Shown: positions 35,338 to 43,191 of the stretch, piece by piece
How the letters are laid out: every line of letters begins with the position of its first letter
Position numbering within the stretch: the first letter of the stretch is position 1
NCBI RefSeq assembly: GCF_003173775.1
Contig: NZ_CP029552.1
Span: 5,343,501 to 5,407,500, forward strand
DNA: 64,000 bases
Reading direction: 5' to 3'
From: Methylobacterium sp. 17Sr1-1
GTDB taxonomy: Bacteria > Pseudomonadota > Alphaproteobacteria > Rhizobiales > Beijerinckiaceae
Program-made: the position numbers and the translations under genes
Notes under the pieces: generated by a model
What the model was told of the DNA's origin: nothing
Databases searched by the model: none
Seen by the model: only the letters and a program-made list of their open reading frames with translations

Positions 35338-35610
35338 GAGGGCCCGCGGGTGGTGTCCGCGAGCCCTCTGTCAGGCGATCCTAGTCGCTACATGAGCCCG
35401 ATCGTGATGGTCAGAGACCATCCGGTCGGGCTTTTCGCGATGGTGATGGTGAGCATCGGGAAGCCGATCACATCCTTCACCTCCTTCCCAGCCGTGCCTG
35501 CTCAGCCCTTGCGGGTTTCGACGGTGGCCGGCGATGTCCACCGTAAACCCCACGCGCCACGGGGTTCTCGCAGCCGGGAAGGTGTCTCCTGACGTTAAGG
35601 AACCTAGCGC
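35338..35610 (-). ncRNA. Structured RNA unit B with embedded small ORF
   Basis: A second copy of the unit, about 452 bases upstream on the same strand. P1 is CCTTCCCGGC (35582-35573) with GCTGGGAAGG (35492-35483), one G-U; the enclosed 80 nt have no indel relative to A and differ at 16 positions, of which only one disrupts a proposed pair. Double compensatory changes occur in P2, P3 and P4. The terminal hairpin GAGGGCTCGCGG / CCGCGGGCCCTC is at 35338-35368. It starts about 75 bases after the modC stop and could be read from that operon. Confidence 0.65.
35388..35471 (-). CDS. 27-residue small protein, copy B
   Basis: The same peptide as copy A, starting with GTG at 35471 after AAGGAGGTGA (35486-35477). 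An in-frame TGA at 35504-35502 limits the possible upstream extension, supporting the short ORF. The coding part is almost invariant between copies while the leader differs at one position in five, so either selection or gene conversion holds the coding part at the nucleotide level. Confidence 0.5.
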   Translation of the reverse strand: MIGFPMLTITIAKSPTGWSLTITIGLM

Positions 35611-35685
35611 CGGTTGGACCGCTTGTCTCCATCCGATCCGGCCGTTTTCGAACCTCGGCGCGCTGCCGACGCTCGCAGCTCCAAC

Positions 35686-36789
35686 TCAAATCTCCACTGC
35701 CCCGATCGTCTCCTCGTCGAACGCCACGCTCTTGACGATCGCCACCACCGGCAGGCCCGGCGCCAGGGCGAGCTCGTGGACGGCGAGCCGCGTCACCTCG
35801 GCGACCAGGCTCGCGGCGCCGCAGGCGATCTCGACCCGGGCATGGGGCCCGTCGCCCGGCGTCACGGCGGTGACGGTGCCGGACAGCACGTTGCGGGCGC
35901 TCAGGGAGCGCGGCGCCTCGCGCGCCACCAGCACGTCGCGGGCCCGCACCCGCACCCGCACGCCGGCCCCCACCGGCAGGCCGAGGCGCGGCACCGTCAG
36001 CCGGCCGGGCGGGCCGTCGAGGCGGGTGAGGCCGAAGACGTCGTCGTGGGCGGCAACCCGGAGGTGCAGGAGCGCGCCGGTCTCGCCGCCCGGGAAGAGG
36101 GCGCCCCGGCGCAGGACCTCGGCGGCGGGGCCGCAGGCCGCGACCCTGCCCTGATCGAGCACCACCACCGTGTCGGCGAGGCGCGCGACCTCGGCGACCG
36201 CATGGCTGACATAGACGATCGGCACCCGCGCCTCGTCGCGCAGGCGCGCCACGTAGGGCAGGATCTCGGCCTTGCGCGCCTCGTCGAGGGCCGAGAGCGG
36301 CTCGTCCATCAGGAGGAGCCGCGGGCGCGCCAGCAGCGCCCGGCCGATCGCCACCCGCTGGCGCTCCCCGCCCGACAGCCCGGCCGGCCGCCGGTCGAGC
36401 AGGGGGGCGATGCCCAGGAGATCGGCCACCGCCTCCAGGCTCGGGTCCTCCGCTGGACCTCTGCCGCCGGAGCGGTCGCGGGAGAACCAGCGCCCGAACA
36501 GCAGGTTCTGGCGCACGCTCAGATGCGGCAGGAGCCGCGCCTCCTGGAACACGTAGCCGATCCGGCGCCGGTGCACGGGCACCCGCACGCCGCGATCCGT
36601 GTCGAGGAGGGTGACGCCGTCGACCACCACCCGCCCGCGATCGGGCCGCACGAGCCCGGCGATCACGTCGACGAGGGTCGACTTGCCGGAGCCGGAGCGG
36701 CCGAACAGGGCCGTGACCCGCCCCTCGGCGGTGAAGGCCGCGTCGAGGGCGAAGGCGCCGCGGACGTGCCGGACCGCGACCTCGATCAT
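35686..36789 (-). CDS. modC: Molybdate ABC transporter ATPase ModC
   Basis: A 367-residue ATPase of the molybdate importer. Walker A FGRSGSGKSTLVDVIAG, Q-loop GYVFQEARLLPHL, signature GLSGGERQRVAIGRALLA, Walker B RLLLMDEPLSALDEA. The C-terminal Mop-type molybdate-binding domain follows (SARNVLSGTVTAVTPGDGPH; LAPGLPVVAIVKSVAFD). Length fits ModC. It follows modB by 13 bases. The start codon region is duplicated: ATGATCGAGGTC occurs twice 15 bases apart, the first copy hitting a TGA. Confidence 0.93.
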   Translation of the reverse strand: MIEVAVRHVRGAFALDAAFTAEGRVTALFGRSGSGKSTLVDVIAGLVRPDRGRVVVDGVTLLDTDRGVRVPVHRRRIGYVFQEARLLPHLSVRQNLLFGRWFSRDRSGGRGPAEDPSLEAVADLLGIAPLLDRRPAGLSGGERQRVAIGRALLARPRLLLMDEPLSALDEARKAEILPYVARLRDEARVPIVYVSHAVAEVARLADTVVVLDQGRVAACGPAAEVLRRGALFPGGETGALLHLRVAAHDDVFGLTRLDGPPGRLTVPRLGLPVGAGVRVRVRARDVLVAREAPRSLSARNVLSGTVTAVTPGDGPHARVEIACGAASLVAEVTRLAVHELALAPGLPVVAIVKSVAFDEETIGAVEI

Positions 36790-36802
36790 GCCGAGACCTC
36801 GA

Positions 36803-37489
36803 TCATGCGCCCAGCCGCCGCCGCGCCCGCCGGGCCAGCCCCTCCGAGGCGAGGAGGGCCGCCATCGACAGGGCGACCGAGACCAGGGTGAGGCGCAGCG
36901 CCCCGGCCTCGCCCCCCGGCACCTGGGTCAGGGTGTAGATCGCGGAGGGAAGGGTCTGGGTCTCGCCCGGGATGTTCGACACGAAGGTGATGGTGGCGCC
37001 GAACTCCCCCATCGCCTTGGCGAAGGCGAGCACCGCGCCGGCCAGGATCCCCGGCAGGGCGAGCGGCAGCGTGACGACGAGGAACACCGAAGCGGGCGAG
37101 GCCCCGAGGGTCCCGGCGGCCTGTTCGAGCTTGCGATCGACCGCCTCGAGGGAGAGCCGCATCGCCCGTACCATCAGCGGGAAGCCCATCACCGCGCAGG
37201 CGAGCGCCGCCCCGGTCCAGCGGAACGAGAACACGATGCCGACCTCGGCCAAGGCCGCCCCGAACCAGCCGCGGCGCCCGAAGGCGAGGAGCAGCAGGTA
37301 GCCGGTCACCACCGGCGGCAGGATCAGCGGCAGGTGGACCAGCCCGTCGAGGAAGGCCCGGCCACGGAACTCCCGGCGGGCGAGGAGGTAGGCGACGGCG
37401 AGGCCCGGGGCCAGGCTCGCCAGCGTCGCCACGCTCGCCACCAGCAGGCTGAGCCGAAGCGCGCTCCACTCGTCGGGGGTGAGGAACAG
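36803..37489 (-). CDS. modB: Molybdate ABC transporter permease ModB with non-canonical start
   Basis: A permease of about 228 residues. FLTPDEWSALRLSLLVASVA is the usual ModB N-terminus, followed by VHLPLILPPVVTGYLLLLAF, the EAA-like loop LEQAAGTLGASPASVFLVVT and GEFGATITFVSNIPGETQTL. No ATG, GTG or TTG exists in frame near the expected start; the frame is open well upstream but without family character. The likeliest start is a CTG at 37489, eight bases after GGGAAG. A frameshift or deletion that removed the original start is the alternative, since an ATG lies just upstream in another frame. modA is not present. Confidence 0.8.
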   Translation of the reverse strand: MFLTPDEWSALRLSLLVASVATLASLAPGLAVAYLLARREFRGRAFLDGLVHLPLILPPVVTGYLLLLAFGRRGWFGAALAEVGIVFSFRWTGAALACAVMGFPLMVRAMRLSLEAVDRKLEQAAGTLGASPASVFLVVTLPLALPGILAGAVLAFAKAMGEFGATITFVSNIPGETQTLPSAIYTLTQVPGGEAGALRLTLVSVALSMAALLASEGLARRARRRLGA

Positions 37490-37648
37490 GATGGAGGCTT
37501 CCCGAGGATCCGATCCCGCACCATGGCGGATCGGCGCCCGGAGTCCAGGCCCTGCACGGCAACGCTGGGTTTCAGGCCGTTCGATTGATCCGCGCCCGGA
37601 TCTGGGGCCCTGTGGCCCACGGCTCCACGCCGCTGCCCGGAGGCCCGG

Positions 37649-38326
37649 ATGATCACGTTCTACTTCAACGGCTCGCCCAACCCGACCAAGGTCGCGCTCT
37701 TCCTGGAAGAGGCGGAGCTCGCTTACGAGCCGGTGGCGGTCGATACCCGCAAGGGCGAGCAGTTCGCGCCCGAGTTCCTGAAGCTCAACCCGAACGGCAA
37801 GGTGCCGGCGATCGTCGACGACGGCACGGTGGTGTTCGACTCGAACGCGATCCTGCTCTACCTCGCCGAGAAGACCGGCCGCTTCCTGGCCCCGCCCGCC
37901 GAGCGCGGCGCGCTCCTGTCCTGGCTGATGTTCGTGGCGACCGGGATCGGGCCGTTCTCGGGCCAGGCGGTGCATTTCCGCCATTTCGCCCCCGAGCCGG
38001 TGGCCTACGCGAACGACCGCTACCAGTACGAGGTGAAGCGCCATTACGGCGTGCTCGACGGTCACCTCGCCGGGCGCGAGTGGATGGTGGGCGACGCCTA
38101 CGGCATCGTCGACATGGCGGTCTGGGGCTGGTCCCGGATGCTGCCCTTCGTGCTGGGGGAGGGCGCCTTCGCGGCGTTCCCGAACGTGAAGCGCCACCAT
38201 GACGCGATCGCCGCGCGTCCCGCCGCCGCCAAGGCCATCGCCCTGAAGGACCGCTTCACCTTCAAGGCCGAGCTGGATGCCGAGGCGCGCGGGCACATGT
38301 TCAAGCACCTGACGCCGGCGGCCTGA
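37649..38326 (+). CDS. Glutathione S-transferase
   Basis: A 225-residue cytosolic GST. N-terminal thioredoxin-like domain: ITFYFNGSPNPTKVALFLEE, GKVPAIVDDGTVVFDSNAIL with the conserved cis-proline and the SNAI glutathione-binding serine. The helical C-terminal domain includes VLDGHLAGREWMVGDAYGIV with the conserved aspartate. Length fits. It is divergent from modB with 160 bases between. Substrate unknown. Confidence 0.92.
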   Translation: MITFYFNGSPNPTKVALFLEEAELAYEPVAVDTRKGEQFAPEFLKLNPNGKVPAIVDDGTVVFDSNAILLYLAEKTGRFLAPPAERGALLSWLMFVATGIGPFSGQAVHFRHFAPEPVAYANDRYQYEVKRHYGVLDGHLAGREWMVGDAYGIVDMAVWGWSRMLPFVLGEGAFAAFPNVKRHHDAIAARPAAAKAIALKDRFTFKAELDAEARGHMFKHLTPAA

Positions 38327-38375
38327 GAGTCGGCGGTATCAAGAGAAAATTCCACACCGGTCTCCACCGCACAGG

Positions 38376-38411
38376 GTCATCCCGGGGCGAGCCTTGGCGA
38401 GAGCCCGGGAT
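38376..38411. repeat. Dispersed palindromic repeat (R2-related)
   Basis: GTCATCCCGGGGCGAGCC and GAGAGCCCGGGATCC form an imperfect inverted repeat in the gap before the aldolase gene. A second R2 copy follows at 38481. Confidence 0.6.
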
Positions 38412-38480
38412 CCAGAAGCGCTGAGTGTGCAGGAAGGGGCGGGACGAGGCCGCTCTCTTCGGAGGCACCTGAGTTTCCGG

Positions 38481-38513
38481 ATTCCGGGCTCCGCTGCGCG
38501 GCCCCGGAATGAC
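38481..38513. repeat. Dispersed palindromic repeat (family R2)
   Basis: ATTCCGGGCTCCGCTGCGCG continuing GCCCCGGAATGAC is a near-perfect inverted repeat, 42 bases before the aldolase start. The same core occurs at 45376 and, on the other strand, at 3748. Confidence 0.75.
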
Positions 38514-38554
38514 CCGGAGGGTGTGAAATCGGTCGAGAGAGGGGAGAACACGCC

Positions 38555-39319
38555 ATGAGATCCTTCGACAACCCGTTCAAGCGCGGCCTCGCCGAGGGAC
38601 GCCGCCAGGCCGGCCTGTGGATGACCACCGGCTCGCCCGGCATCACCGAGCTCGCCGCCGGCGCCGGCTTCGCCTGGATGCTGATCGACATGGAGCACTC
38701 GCCCAACGACCTGATCCAGGTCGTCGACCATCTGCGGGCGGCCGAGGGTGGCACCGCCGAGCCGGTGGTGCGGGTGCCGTGGAACGAGCCGGTCATCGTC
38801 AAGCGCCTGCTCGACCAGGGCGCCCGCTCGCTGATGTTCCCGTTCGTGCAGAGCGCCGAGGAGGCGCGCCGGGCGGTCGCCGCGACGCGCTACCCGCCGC
38901 ACGGCATCCGGGGCTTCGCCGGCACCTCCCGGGCCACCGGCTACGGGTTGCGGCCCGATTACCACGCCCGCTCGGGCGACGAGGTCTGCGTCGTGGTGCA
39001 GGTCGAGACCAAGGAAGCGCTGGAGGCCGCCGGCGAGATCGCCGCGGTCGAGGGCGTCGACGGCGTGTTCATCGGCCCCAACGATCTGGCCGCCAGCATG
39101 GGCCATCTCGGACAGCCCAACGCGGCCCCGGTCCGCGCGGCGATCGCCGCCGCCCTGCCGCGGATCCGCGGGGCCGGCAAGGCCGCGGGCCTGCTCAACT
39201 TCAACGAGGCCGGCGCCAGGGCCGATTTCGAGGCCGGATTCGGCTTCGTGGCGGTGGCCGGAGACGCGCACCTCCTCGCCCGCGAGACGCAGCGGGTCGC
39301 GAAGCTCTTCGATACCTGA
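38555..39319 (+). CDS. HpcH/HpaI-family aldolase
   Basis: A 254-residue class II aldolase. GLWMTTGSPGITELAAGAGF, WMLIDMEHSPNDL with the metal-binding acidic residues, RSLMFPFVQSAEEARRAVA, RYPPHGIRGFAGTSRATGYG and DGVFIGPNDLAASMGHLG are family signatures. Members cleave 4-hydroxy-2-oxo acids, for example in 4-hydroxyphenylacetate or rhamnonate degradation, giving pyruvate and an aldehyde. An esterase gene follows after 23 bases and is probably cotranscribed. Precise substrate unknown. Confidence 0.9.
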   Translation: MRSFDNPFKRGLAEGRRQAGLWMTTGSPGITELAAGAGFAWMLIDMEHSPNDLIQVVDHLRAAEGGTAEPVVRVPWNEPVIVKRLLDQGARSLMFPFVQSAEEARRAVAATRYPPHGIRGFAGTSRATGYGLRPDYHARSGDEVCVVVQVETKEALEAAGEIAAVEGVDGVFIGPNDLAASMGHLGQPNAAPVRAAIAAALPRIRGAGKAAGLLNFNEAGARADFEAGFGFVAVAGDAHLLARETQRVAKLFDT

Positions 39320-39342
39320 AACCCCGCTCCGGAGACGAGCCG

Positions 39343-39957
39343 ATGACCGCCCTGTCGTTCCAGCACCGCTTCGAGCCCGCCACGGATTCAGGCGCGGTGC
39401 CGCTCCTGCTCCTGCACGGCACCGGGGGCGACGAGGACGACCTCCTGCCCCTCGGCCGGGCGCTGTTGCCCGGGGCGGCCCTGCTGTCGCCCCGGGGCCA
39501 GGTGCTGGAGGGCGGCGCGCCGCGCTTCTTCCGCCGCCTCGCCGAGGGCGTGTTCGACGAGGCGGACGTGGTGCGCCGGGCCGGCGACCTCGCCGGCTTC
39601 GTCACGGCGGCGCGGGCGGAATACGGCCTCGCGGCGCCGCTCGCCGTCGGCTTCTCGAACGGCGCCAACATCGCCGCCGCCGTGATGTTGCTGCATCCGG
39701 GCGTGCTCGCCGGCGCCGTGCTGCTGCGGGCGATGGTGCCGCTCTCTACTCCGCCGGCCGGGCGCCTGACGGGGGAACCGGTGCTGATCCTGTCGGGCCG
39801 GATGGATCCGATCGTGCCCGCCGACAACGCCGCGCGCCTCGCCGCGATGCTGAAGGAGGCGGGTGCTGCCGTCACCCACGAGGTGCTGCCCGCCAGCCAC
39901 GGCCTGTCGCAGGCGGACCTCGTGCGGGCGAAGACCTGGCTGACCGGAAGACCTTAG
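39343..39957 (+). CDS. Phospholipase/carboxylesterase-type alpha/beta hydrolase
   Basis: A 204-residue serine hydrolase of the YpfH/carboxylesterase type. LLLLHGTGGDEDDLLPLGRA is the oxyanion region, VGFSNGANIAAAVMLL the nucleophile elbow (GFSNG), LILSGRMDPIVP holds the acid, and PASHGLSQ the histidine. The ATG has GGAGACG upstream. It follows the aldolase gene closely and is closed by a strong terminator. Substrate unknown. Confidence 0.88.
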   Translation: MTALSFQHRFEPATDSGAVPLLLLHGTGGDEDDLLPLGRALLPGAALLSPRGQVLEGGAPRFFRRLAEGVFDEADVVRRAGDLAGFVTAARAEYGLAAPLAVGFSNGANIAAAVMLLHPGVLAGAVLLRAMVPLSTPPAGRLTGEPVLILSGRMDPIVPADNAARLAAMLKEAGAAVTHEVLPASHGLSQADLVRAKTWLTGRP

Positions 39958-40020
39958 CTCACCGGGCGGCCGTGACGCGTCCCTGAGCGCCGATTCACCC
40001 GCAGACGGACGCACGTCAGC

Positions 40021-40057
40021 GACCGGCGGACCTGCTCCGCCGGTCGTTCAAGTTTTT
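40021..40057 (+). terminator. Strong intrinsic terminator
   Basis: A perfect 10-bp stem, GACCGGCGGA (40021-40030) with TCCGCCGGTC (40036-40045), followed by GTTCAAGTTTTTT. It closes the aldolase-esterase unit and separates it from the convergent bamE. Confidence 0.9.
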
Positions 40058-40093
40058 TGGAATTCCGGGAGGCGGGGCGCGCCCCGCGACCCC

Positions 40094-40558
40094 TTACCGC
40101 GCGTTGCCGAACGGCTCGAACTTGGTCAGGCCGCGCATCAGCTGACCGAGGAAGGCCTGCTCGCCGCCGCTGGTCGGCGTGGTGCGGGAGATGAAGTCGA
40201 ACACCTTGCCGTCCTGCTCGCCGTAGAGCGCGACGCGCTCGACCTTGAAGCCGGCGTTGAAGTACACCGCCAGGACTCGCTGGTCCTTCGGGCGCTCGCC
40301 GATGAACATCACCGGGCGCTGGGTGTTCTGGCTGATGTAGTACCAGGACTTGTTGCCGACCGTGGAGACGGTGGTCGGCGTGCCGAGGAGCTGGAGCACC
40401 TGCTCGGCGCTGGCGCCGGGCCGCACCTGGGCGACGGCGGCATCGTCGATGATGTAGCCGTGCCGGAACTCTTCGCCGATCACGCAGCCCGCGGCCGACA
40501 GACCGATCAGGCCGGCCGCGGCGAGGCGGAGGAGCGACGGTGTGAAGCGGCGCGGCAT
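40094..40558 (-). CDS. bamE: Outer-membrane assembly lipoprotein BamE
   Basis: A 154-residue lipoprotein of the SmpA/OmlA family. Signal peptide ends in the lipobox LSAAGC; FRHGYIIDDAAVAQVRPGAS, EQVLQLLGTPTTVSTVGNKS and WYYISQNTQRPVMF are typical of the alphaproteobacterial BamE domain. It is attached to the inner leaflet of the outer membrane and helps the BamA complex fold outer-membrane proteins. The start used directly precedes the signal peptide. It diverges from the bc1 chaperone gene, an arrangement common in Rhizobiales. Confidence 0.92.
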   Translation of the reverse strand: MPRRFTPSLLRLAAAGLIGLSAAGCVIGEEFRHGYIIDDAAVAQVRPGASAEQVLQLLGTPTTVSTVGNKSWYYISQNTQRPVMFIGERPKDQRVLAVYFNAGFKVERVALYGEQDGKVFDFISRTTPTSGGEQAFLGQLMRGLTKFEPFGNAR

Positions 40559-40755
40559 CGAGACCTCGGGAAACAGGTGCGGGACAGTGTGTCGGCCGGC
40601 CGGATGGCAGCCTTGCGCGAGAAGCGACCGCTGCCGTACCCCGGGGTTGTGGCGTTGGCAAGGCACGGCCAAGGTTGGCGCCGCCGATGTTCGACGATGG
40701 ATGCGAGTGAGGCCCCGCCGGCGCGGGGCGATGGCGGAAGGCGAGACACCTCACG

Positions 40756-41307
40756 ATGATGCGAAACCCCTTCCGCCGCGAGGATGCCCGCCGGCGTGCC
40801 ATCGAGGCGTTGCACGTGCGGATCAATGCCGGGGCCCGGGTGCCGGCGCTCTACCTCGATCTCGGCGTGCCCGACACGGTGGAGGGCCGGTTCGAGGCCC
40901 TGTGCCTGCACGTCGTGCTGGTGCTGCGCCACCTGCGCCGCCTGCCGGCCCCGGCGGCGGACATCGCCCAGGACCTCGTCAACTCGGTCTTCGCGCAGCT
41001 CGATTCGTCCCTGCGCGAGCTCGGCGTCGGCGACATGGGCGTCTCGAAGCGGATGAAGAAGCTGGCCCAGGCCTTCTACGGCCGCGCGAGCGCCTACGAT
41101 GCCGCCCTCGATGCCGGCGACCGCGGCGCGCTCGCGGCGGCGCTCGCCCGCAACGTGCTGGCGCGCGAGGAGCCGGAGGCAGCACGGGGGCTCGCCGCGT
41201 ACGTGGCGGCGGCCGATGCGGGGCTGGCCGCGACCGACCTCGACGCCCTGATGGCGACGGGCCCGGTCCTGCCCGATCCGGCGGGCTTCGCCGCAGGCCC
41301 GGCCTGA
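40756..41307 (+). CDS. Ubiquinol-cytochrome c chaperone (CBP3-like)
   Basis: A 183-residue protein of the ubiquinol_cyt_C_chap family, needed for assembly of the cytochrome bc1 complex. Seen: the family-typical VPALYLDLGVPDTVEGRFEA, VVLVLRHLRRL, DLVNSVFAQLDSSLRELGVG, MGVSKRMKKLAQAFYGR and AYDAALD. Two adjacent ATG codons are possible starts. It heads a block with the DUF177 gene, plsX, fabH and ihfA, conserved in Rhizobiales. Confidence 0.9.
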   Translation: MMRNPFRREDARRRAIEALHVRINAGARVPALYLDLGVPDTVEGRFEALCLHVVLVLRHLRRLPAPAADIAQDLVNSVFAQLDSSLRELGVGDMGVSKRMKKLAQAFYGRASAYDAALDAGDRGALAAALARNVLAREEPEAARGLAAYVAAADAGLAATDLDALMATGPVLPDPAGFAAGPA

Positions 41308-41483
41308 CGGCTCCCGCTCCGGAGAAGCCCGTCGCCCCGGGGCGGCTCTTGCACCAGGACGGCTCTTGCACCGGAGCGGGCCGCGACGCATCTCCAGGCG
41401 ACGAGCGTCTGACCGCCTGCCGCGCGAGCGCCCCTCAGGCTGCCGCGCCCGTCCCAACCCCAGGATCCGAGAAGGAGCCCTTG

Positions 41484-41990
41484 ATGACCCCCGACAGCGT
41501 CGGCCCGTTCTCCCGCCCGATCCTGGTCGAACGCACCCTGAAGACCGGTCAGCCCGTCACCGTCGAGGCGAACGAGGAGGAGCGCGCGGCTTTGGCCCGC
41601 GATTTCGGCCTGCCGGGGATCGCGCGGCTCACCGGCACCTTCCGGCTCTCGGGCTCGCTGCACCGGCTCCAGGTCACCGGCACCGTCGAGGCGGCCGTCA
41701 CGCAGACCTGCGTCGTCACGCTGGAGCCGTTCGACGGTAGCGTGAGCGAGGAGGTCGACGTCGATTTCGCCGCCCAGGACGCCTTCGCGGGTACGCCGGC
41801 GGAGGATGCCGACATCCCCGACCCGATCGTCAACGGCCGCATCGACCTCGGCAGCCTGGCCGCCGAGTTCCTGGCGCTCGGCCTCGATCCCTATCCGCGA
41901 AAACCCGGCGTCGCCTTCGAGGCACCGGCGGCCGAAGAGGAAGAGACGCCCTTTGCCGCGCTGCAAGGCTTGAAGGGCAAGGACGACTGA
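41484..41990 (+). CDS. YceD-family DUF177 protein
   Basis: A 168-residue protein of the YceD/DUF177 family. [20 protein letters not shown] and [20 protein letters not shown] are the domain core; one cysteine is in TQTCV, rather than the multiple cysteines of some members. [20 protein letters not shown] follows, then an acidic tail. YceD homologues are linked to 23S rRNA accumulation. GAAGGAGC precedes the ATG. Here plsX follows directly and no rpmF lies between, as in other Alphaproteobacteria. Confidence 0.88.
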   Translation: MTPDSVGPFSRPILVERTLKTGQPVTVEANEEERAALARDFGLPGIARLTGTFRLSGSLHRLQVTGTVEAAVTQTCVVTLEPFDGSVSEEVDVDFAAQDAFAGTPAEDADIPDPIVNGRIDLGSLAAEFLALGLDPYPRKPGVAFEAPAAEEEETPFAALQGLKGKDD

Positions 41991-42126
41991 CGACGCCCGG
42001 AAGCCGTCGCAGCGAAAAGAGTTCAGAATTCGTTTGCGGCTTGGGCCCGGGTCGCTATTTTCCGCCGCGCCGCGGACCCCTCGTTCGCGCGCCCCCGGCG
42101 GATCCGAGAGGCTGTTCGACACCCCC

Positions 42127-43161
42127 ATGTCCCAGAGAGTGCGCATCTCGCTCGACGCGATGGGCGGCGATCACGGCCCCTCGACGGTCGTGCCCGGTGC
42201 GGGGCTCGCCCGCGAGCGCCACCCCGAGACGACCTTCCTGATGTTCGGCGACGAGGCGGTGCTCACTCCCCTGGTCGCGGCCGAGCCGCGCCTGAAGGGA
42301 GCGGTCGAGATCCGCCACACCACCGTGGCGGTCGCCATGGACGAGAAGCCGAGCCAGGCGGTGCGCTCGGGCCGCGGCAAGTCGTCGATGTGGAAGGCGA
42401 TCCAGGCCGTGCGCGACGGCGAGGCCGATGCCGCGGTGTCGGCGGGCAATACCGGCGCGCTGATGGCGATGTCGAAGATCTGCCTCAAGACGATGTCGCA
42501 CATCGAGCGCCCGGCCATCGCCTGCCTGTGGCCGACGGTGCGCGGCGAGAGCGTGGTGCTCGATGTCGGCGCCACCATCGGCACCGATGCCAACCACCTC
42601 GTCGACATGGCGGTGATGGGCGCCGCGATGGCCCGCATCGTGTTCGACCTCGACCGGCCGACGGTGGGGCTCCTCAACGTCGGTACCGAGGAGATGAAGG
42701 GCAACGAGGCGGTCAAGGAAGCCGCGCGCATGCTGCGCGAGGGCGACCTGGCGGGGCTCGCCTATCACGGCTTCGTCGAGGGCACCGATCTCGGCCGCGG
42801 CACCGTCGACGTGGTGGTGACGGAGGGCTTCACCGGCAACATCGCGCTCAAGACCGCCGAGGGAACCGCCAAGCAGATCGCCGCGTACCTCAAAGGGGCG
42901 ATGGGCCGGACCCTGATGGCGAAGATCGGCTACCTGTTCGCCCGCGGCGCCTTCCGGGCCCTGCGCGAGAAGATGAACCCGAGCCGGGCCAATGGCGGCG
43001 TGTTCCTCGGCCTCGAGGGCATCGTCATCAAGAGCCACGGCGCCGCCGACGCCGAGGGCTTCGCCGCGGCGATCGACCTCGCCTACGACATGGCCCGCCA
43101 CGACCTGATGCGGACGATCCGGGAGCGCCTCGACGCGACCCCGGCGCAGGCCTCGGCGTGA
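42127..43161 (+). CDS. plsX: Phosphate acyltransferase PlsX
   Basis: A 344-residue enzyme making acyl-phosphate from acyl-ACP for phospholipid synthesis. Starts [20 protein letters not shown], the PlsX signature; [20 protein letters not shown] and [19 protein letters not shown] follow, then [19 protein letters not shown]. Peripheral inner-membrane protein. fabH follows after 30 bases, and both act in early lipid synthesis. Confidence 0.96.
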   Translation: MSQRVRISLDAMGGDHGPSTVVPGAGLARERHPETTFLMFGDEAVLTPLVAAEPRLKGAVEIRHTTVAVAMDEKPSQAVRSGRGKSSMWKAIQAVRDGEADAAVSAGNTGALMAMSKICLKTMSHIERPAIACLWPTVRGESVVLDVGATIGTDANHLVDMAVMGAAMARIVFDLDRPTVGLLNVGTEEMKGNEAVKEAARMLREGDLAGLAYHGFVEGTDLGRGTVDVVVTEGFTGNIALKTAEGTAKQIAAYLKGAMGRTLMAKIGYLFARGAFRALREKMNPSRANGGVFLGLEGIVIKSHGAADAEGFAAAIDLAYDMARHDLMRTIRERLDATPAQASA

Positions 43162-43191
43162 AGACCGCCTCGGCATAAGGGAGGACGCATC

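Noticed and set aside
34903..35600. Plus-strand transcription of the RNA units, with the CACCTCCTT stretch acting as an anti-SD sRNA loop
   Set aside because: The wobble pairs in the stems are G-U only on the minus strand and would be A-C mismatches on the plus strand, so the minus strand is favoured.
41991..42126. Missing rpmF between the DUF177 gene and plsX as an anomaly
   Set aside because: In many Alphaproteobacteria plsX follows DUF177 without rpmF, so the gap is ordinary.
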